A stretch of 5,802 nt of DNA from Xanthobacteraceae bacterium. GTDB taxonomy: Bacteria > Pseudomonadota > Alphaproteobacteria > Rhizobiales > Xanthobacteraceae. The stretch covers positions 1-5,802 of the forward strand of contig JASHVC010000624.1 in the NCBI GenBank assembly GCA_030039655.1, read 5' to 3'. This document shows, one piece after another, positions 5,331-5,802 of the stretch (positions are counted from its first letter, which is position 1; each line of letters opens with the position of its first letter). The notes under the pieces were generated by a model. It saw only the letters and a list, made by a program, of their open reading frames with translations. It did not search any database and was not told where the DNA came from. Position numbers and translations under genes: made by a program.

Positions 5331-5802
5331 TCACAGCCCGAGATATTGCTTGATGACGGGGTGGTGCACGTCGATTTCGCTCGCGGCGCAATGGTGGCGC
5401 ACGCTGCCTTTCTCCATGATGTAGACGCGCTGGCTTGCTTCCAGCGTCAGCGGCACGTTCTGCTCGACCAGAAGAATGGCGACGCCGTCGTTGTGCAGGA
5501 CCTCAATGATCTGCCGGATTTGCGACACCATGCGGGGCATCAGGCCCTCGGTCGGTTCGTCGAGCAGAATGATCTTGGGCTCGAGCACCATGGCGCGCGC
5601 GATGGCGAGCATTTGCTGCTCGCCGCCTGACAGCGTGCCGCCGGCCTGGCTGCGCCGCTCCGCCAGTACGGGAAAGTAGGTGAACACCTTTTCGAGCAGC
5701 GTCCGCCGCCGATCGTCGGTCACGCCGCCGCGGTCGAGTCCCGTACGCAGGTTCTCCATGACCGTCAGCAGCCGGAAAATGCGGCGATCTTCCGGGACGT
5801 AG
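5331..5802 (-). CDS. livF: Branched-chain amino-acid type ABC transporter ATPase LivF (5' end outside window)
   Basis: The minus-strand frame runs from the window edge (first full codon at 5801) to the TGA at 5333-5331: 156 residues of a protein usually about 235 long. The visible part starts YVPEDRRIF, the segment just after the Q-loop region that is characteristic of LivF. It continues with LTVMENL, the ABC signature [14 protein letters not shown] (about 5592-5633), Walker B IILLDEP (about 5550-5570), and LLVEQN at about 5457-5474, where LivF proteins carry Gln instead of the usual switch-loop His. Walker A lies outside the window. The ATG at 5759 is internal and should not be taken as the start, because conserved sequence continues upstream. 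It is a cytoplasmic nucleotide-hydrolysing subunit that energises LivH/LivM together with LivG; livG and a periplasmic binding protein are expected upstream but unseen. [10 protein letters not shown] after Walker B replaces the common GLAP wording, probably a rhizobial variant. Confidence 0.93.
   Translation of the reverse strand, partial: YVPEDRRIFRLLTVMENLRTGLDRGGVTDDRRRTLLEKVFTYFPVLAERRSQAGGTLSGGEQQMLAIARAMVLEPKIILLDEPTEGLMPRMVSQIRQIIEVLHNDGVAILLVEQNVPLTLEASQRVYIMEKGSVRHHCAASEIDVHHPVIKQYLGL

Noticed and set aside
5298..5630. Plus-strand open frame of 110 codons over livF.
   Set aside because: It is antisense to the conserved signature and Walker B region of livF, so it is a shadow.
1..5802. 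Mobile elements, CRISPR arrays, tRNA or rRNA genes, long repeats.
   Set aside because: I searched by eye on both strands and found no repeated spacer pattern, transposase-like frame, terminal inverted repeats or RNA gene; nearly all bases are in conserved coding genes.

Overview
The window looks like ordinary chromosomal DNA from a GC-rich alphaproteobacterium, most likely of the Bradyrhizobium/Rhodopseudomonas/Xanthobacteraceae side of the Hyphomicrobiales. This placement rests on gene content (DUF2849 - sulfite reductase - DUF934 is a typical alphaproteobacterial sulfate-assimilation block), on protein wording and on high GC. It is inferred from recognition, not from a database search.

Layout. 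Positions 1-2490, plus strand: a tightly packed sulfur-assimilation operon with the end of a DUF2849 gene (start just outside the window), a siroheme/[4Fe-4S] sulfite (or nitrite) reductase of the CysI type, and a DUF934 gene whose start overlaps the end of cysI by 14 bases. Positions 2491-2565: a 75-base intergenic stretch with several possible short hairpins, one over the next ribosome binding site. Positions 2566-3420, plus strand: a 284-residue NAD(P)-dependent beta-hydroxyacid-dehydrogenase-like oxidoreductase with a DUF1932-type C-terminus. Positions 3430-5802, minus strand, convergent with the first block and only 9 bases from it: livM, livH and the 3' two thirds of livF, the two permeases and one ATPase of a branched-chain amino-acid type (LIV/HAAT family) ABC importer. 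The livG ATPase and the periplasmic binding protein are not in the window and would be expected upstream of livF, beyond position 5802.

How the genes work together. CysI makes the six-electron reduction of sulfite to sulfide for cysteine synthesis; the two flanking DUF proteins are probable accessories. Neither accessory contains a cysteine in what is visible, so neither can be a cysteine-ligated Fe-S electron donor. The usual cysH (PAPS/APS reductase) is not found immediately after DUF934. The Liv genes form a separate importer unit with translational coupling (ATGA overlap between livH and livM). Its substrate cannot be told from permease and ATPase sequences alone.

I see no mobile element, CRISPR array, tRNA, rRNA or clearly novel multi-gene system. 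The points most worth a second look are the cysteine-free accessory pair around CysI, the missing cysH, a hairpin over the cysI start codon, and the possible competing hairpins upstream of the oxidoreductase.
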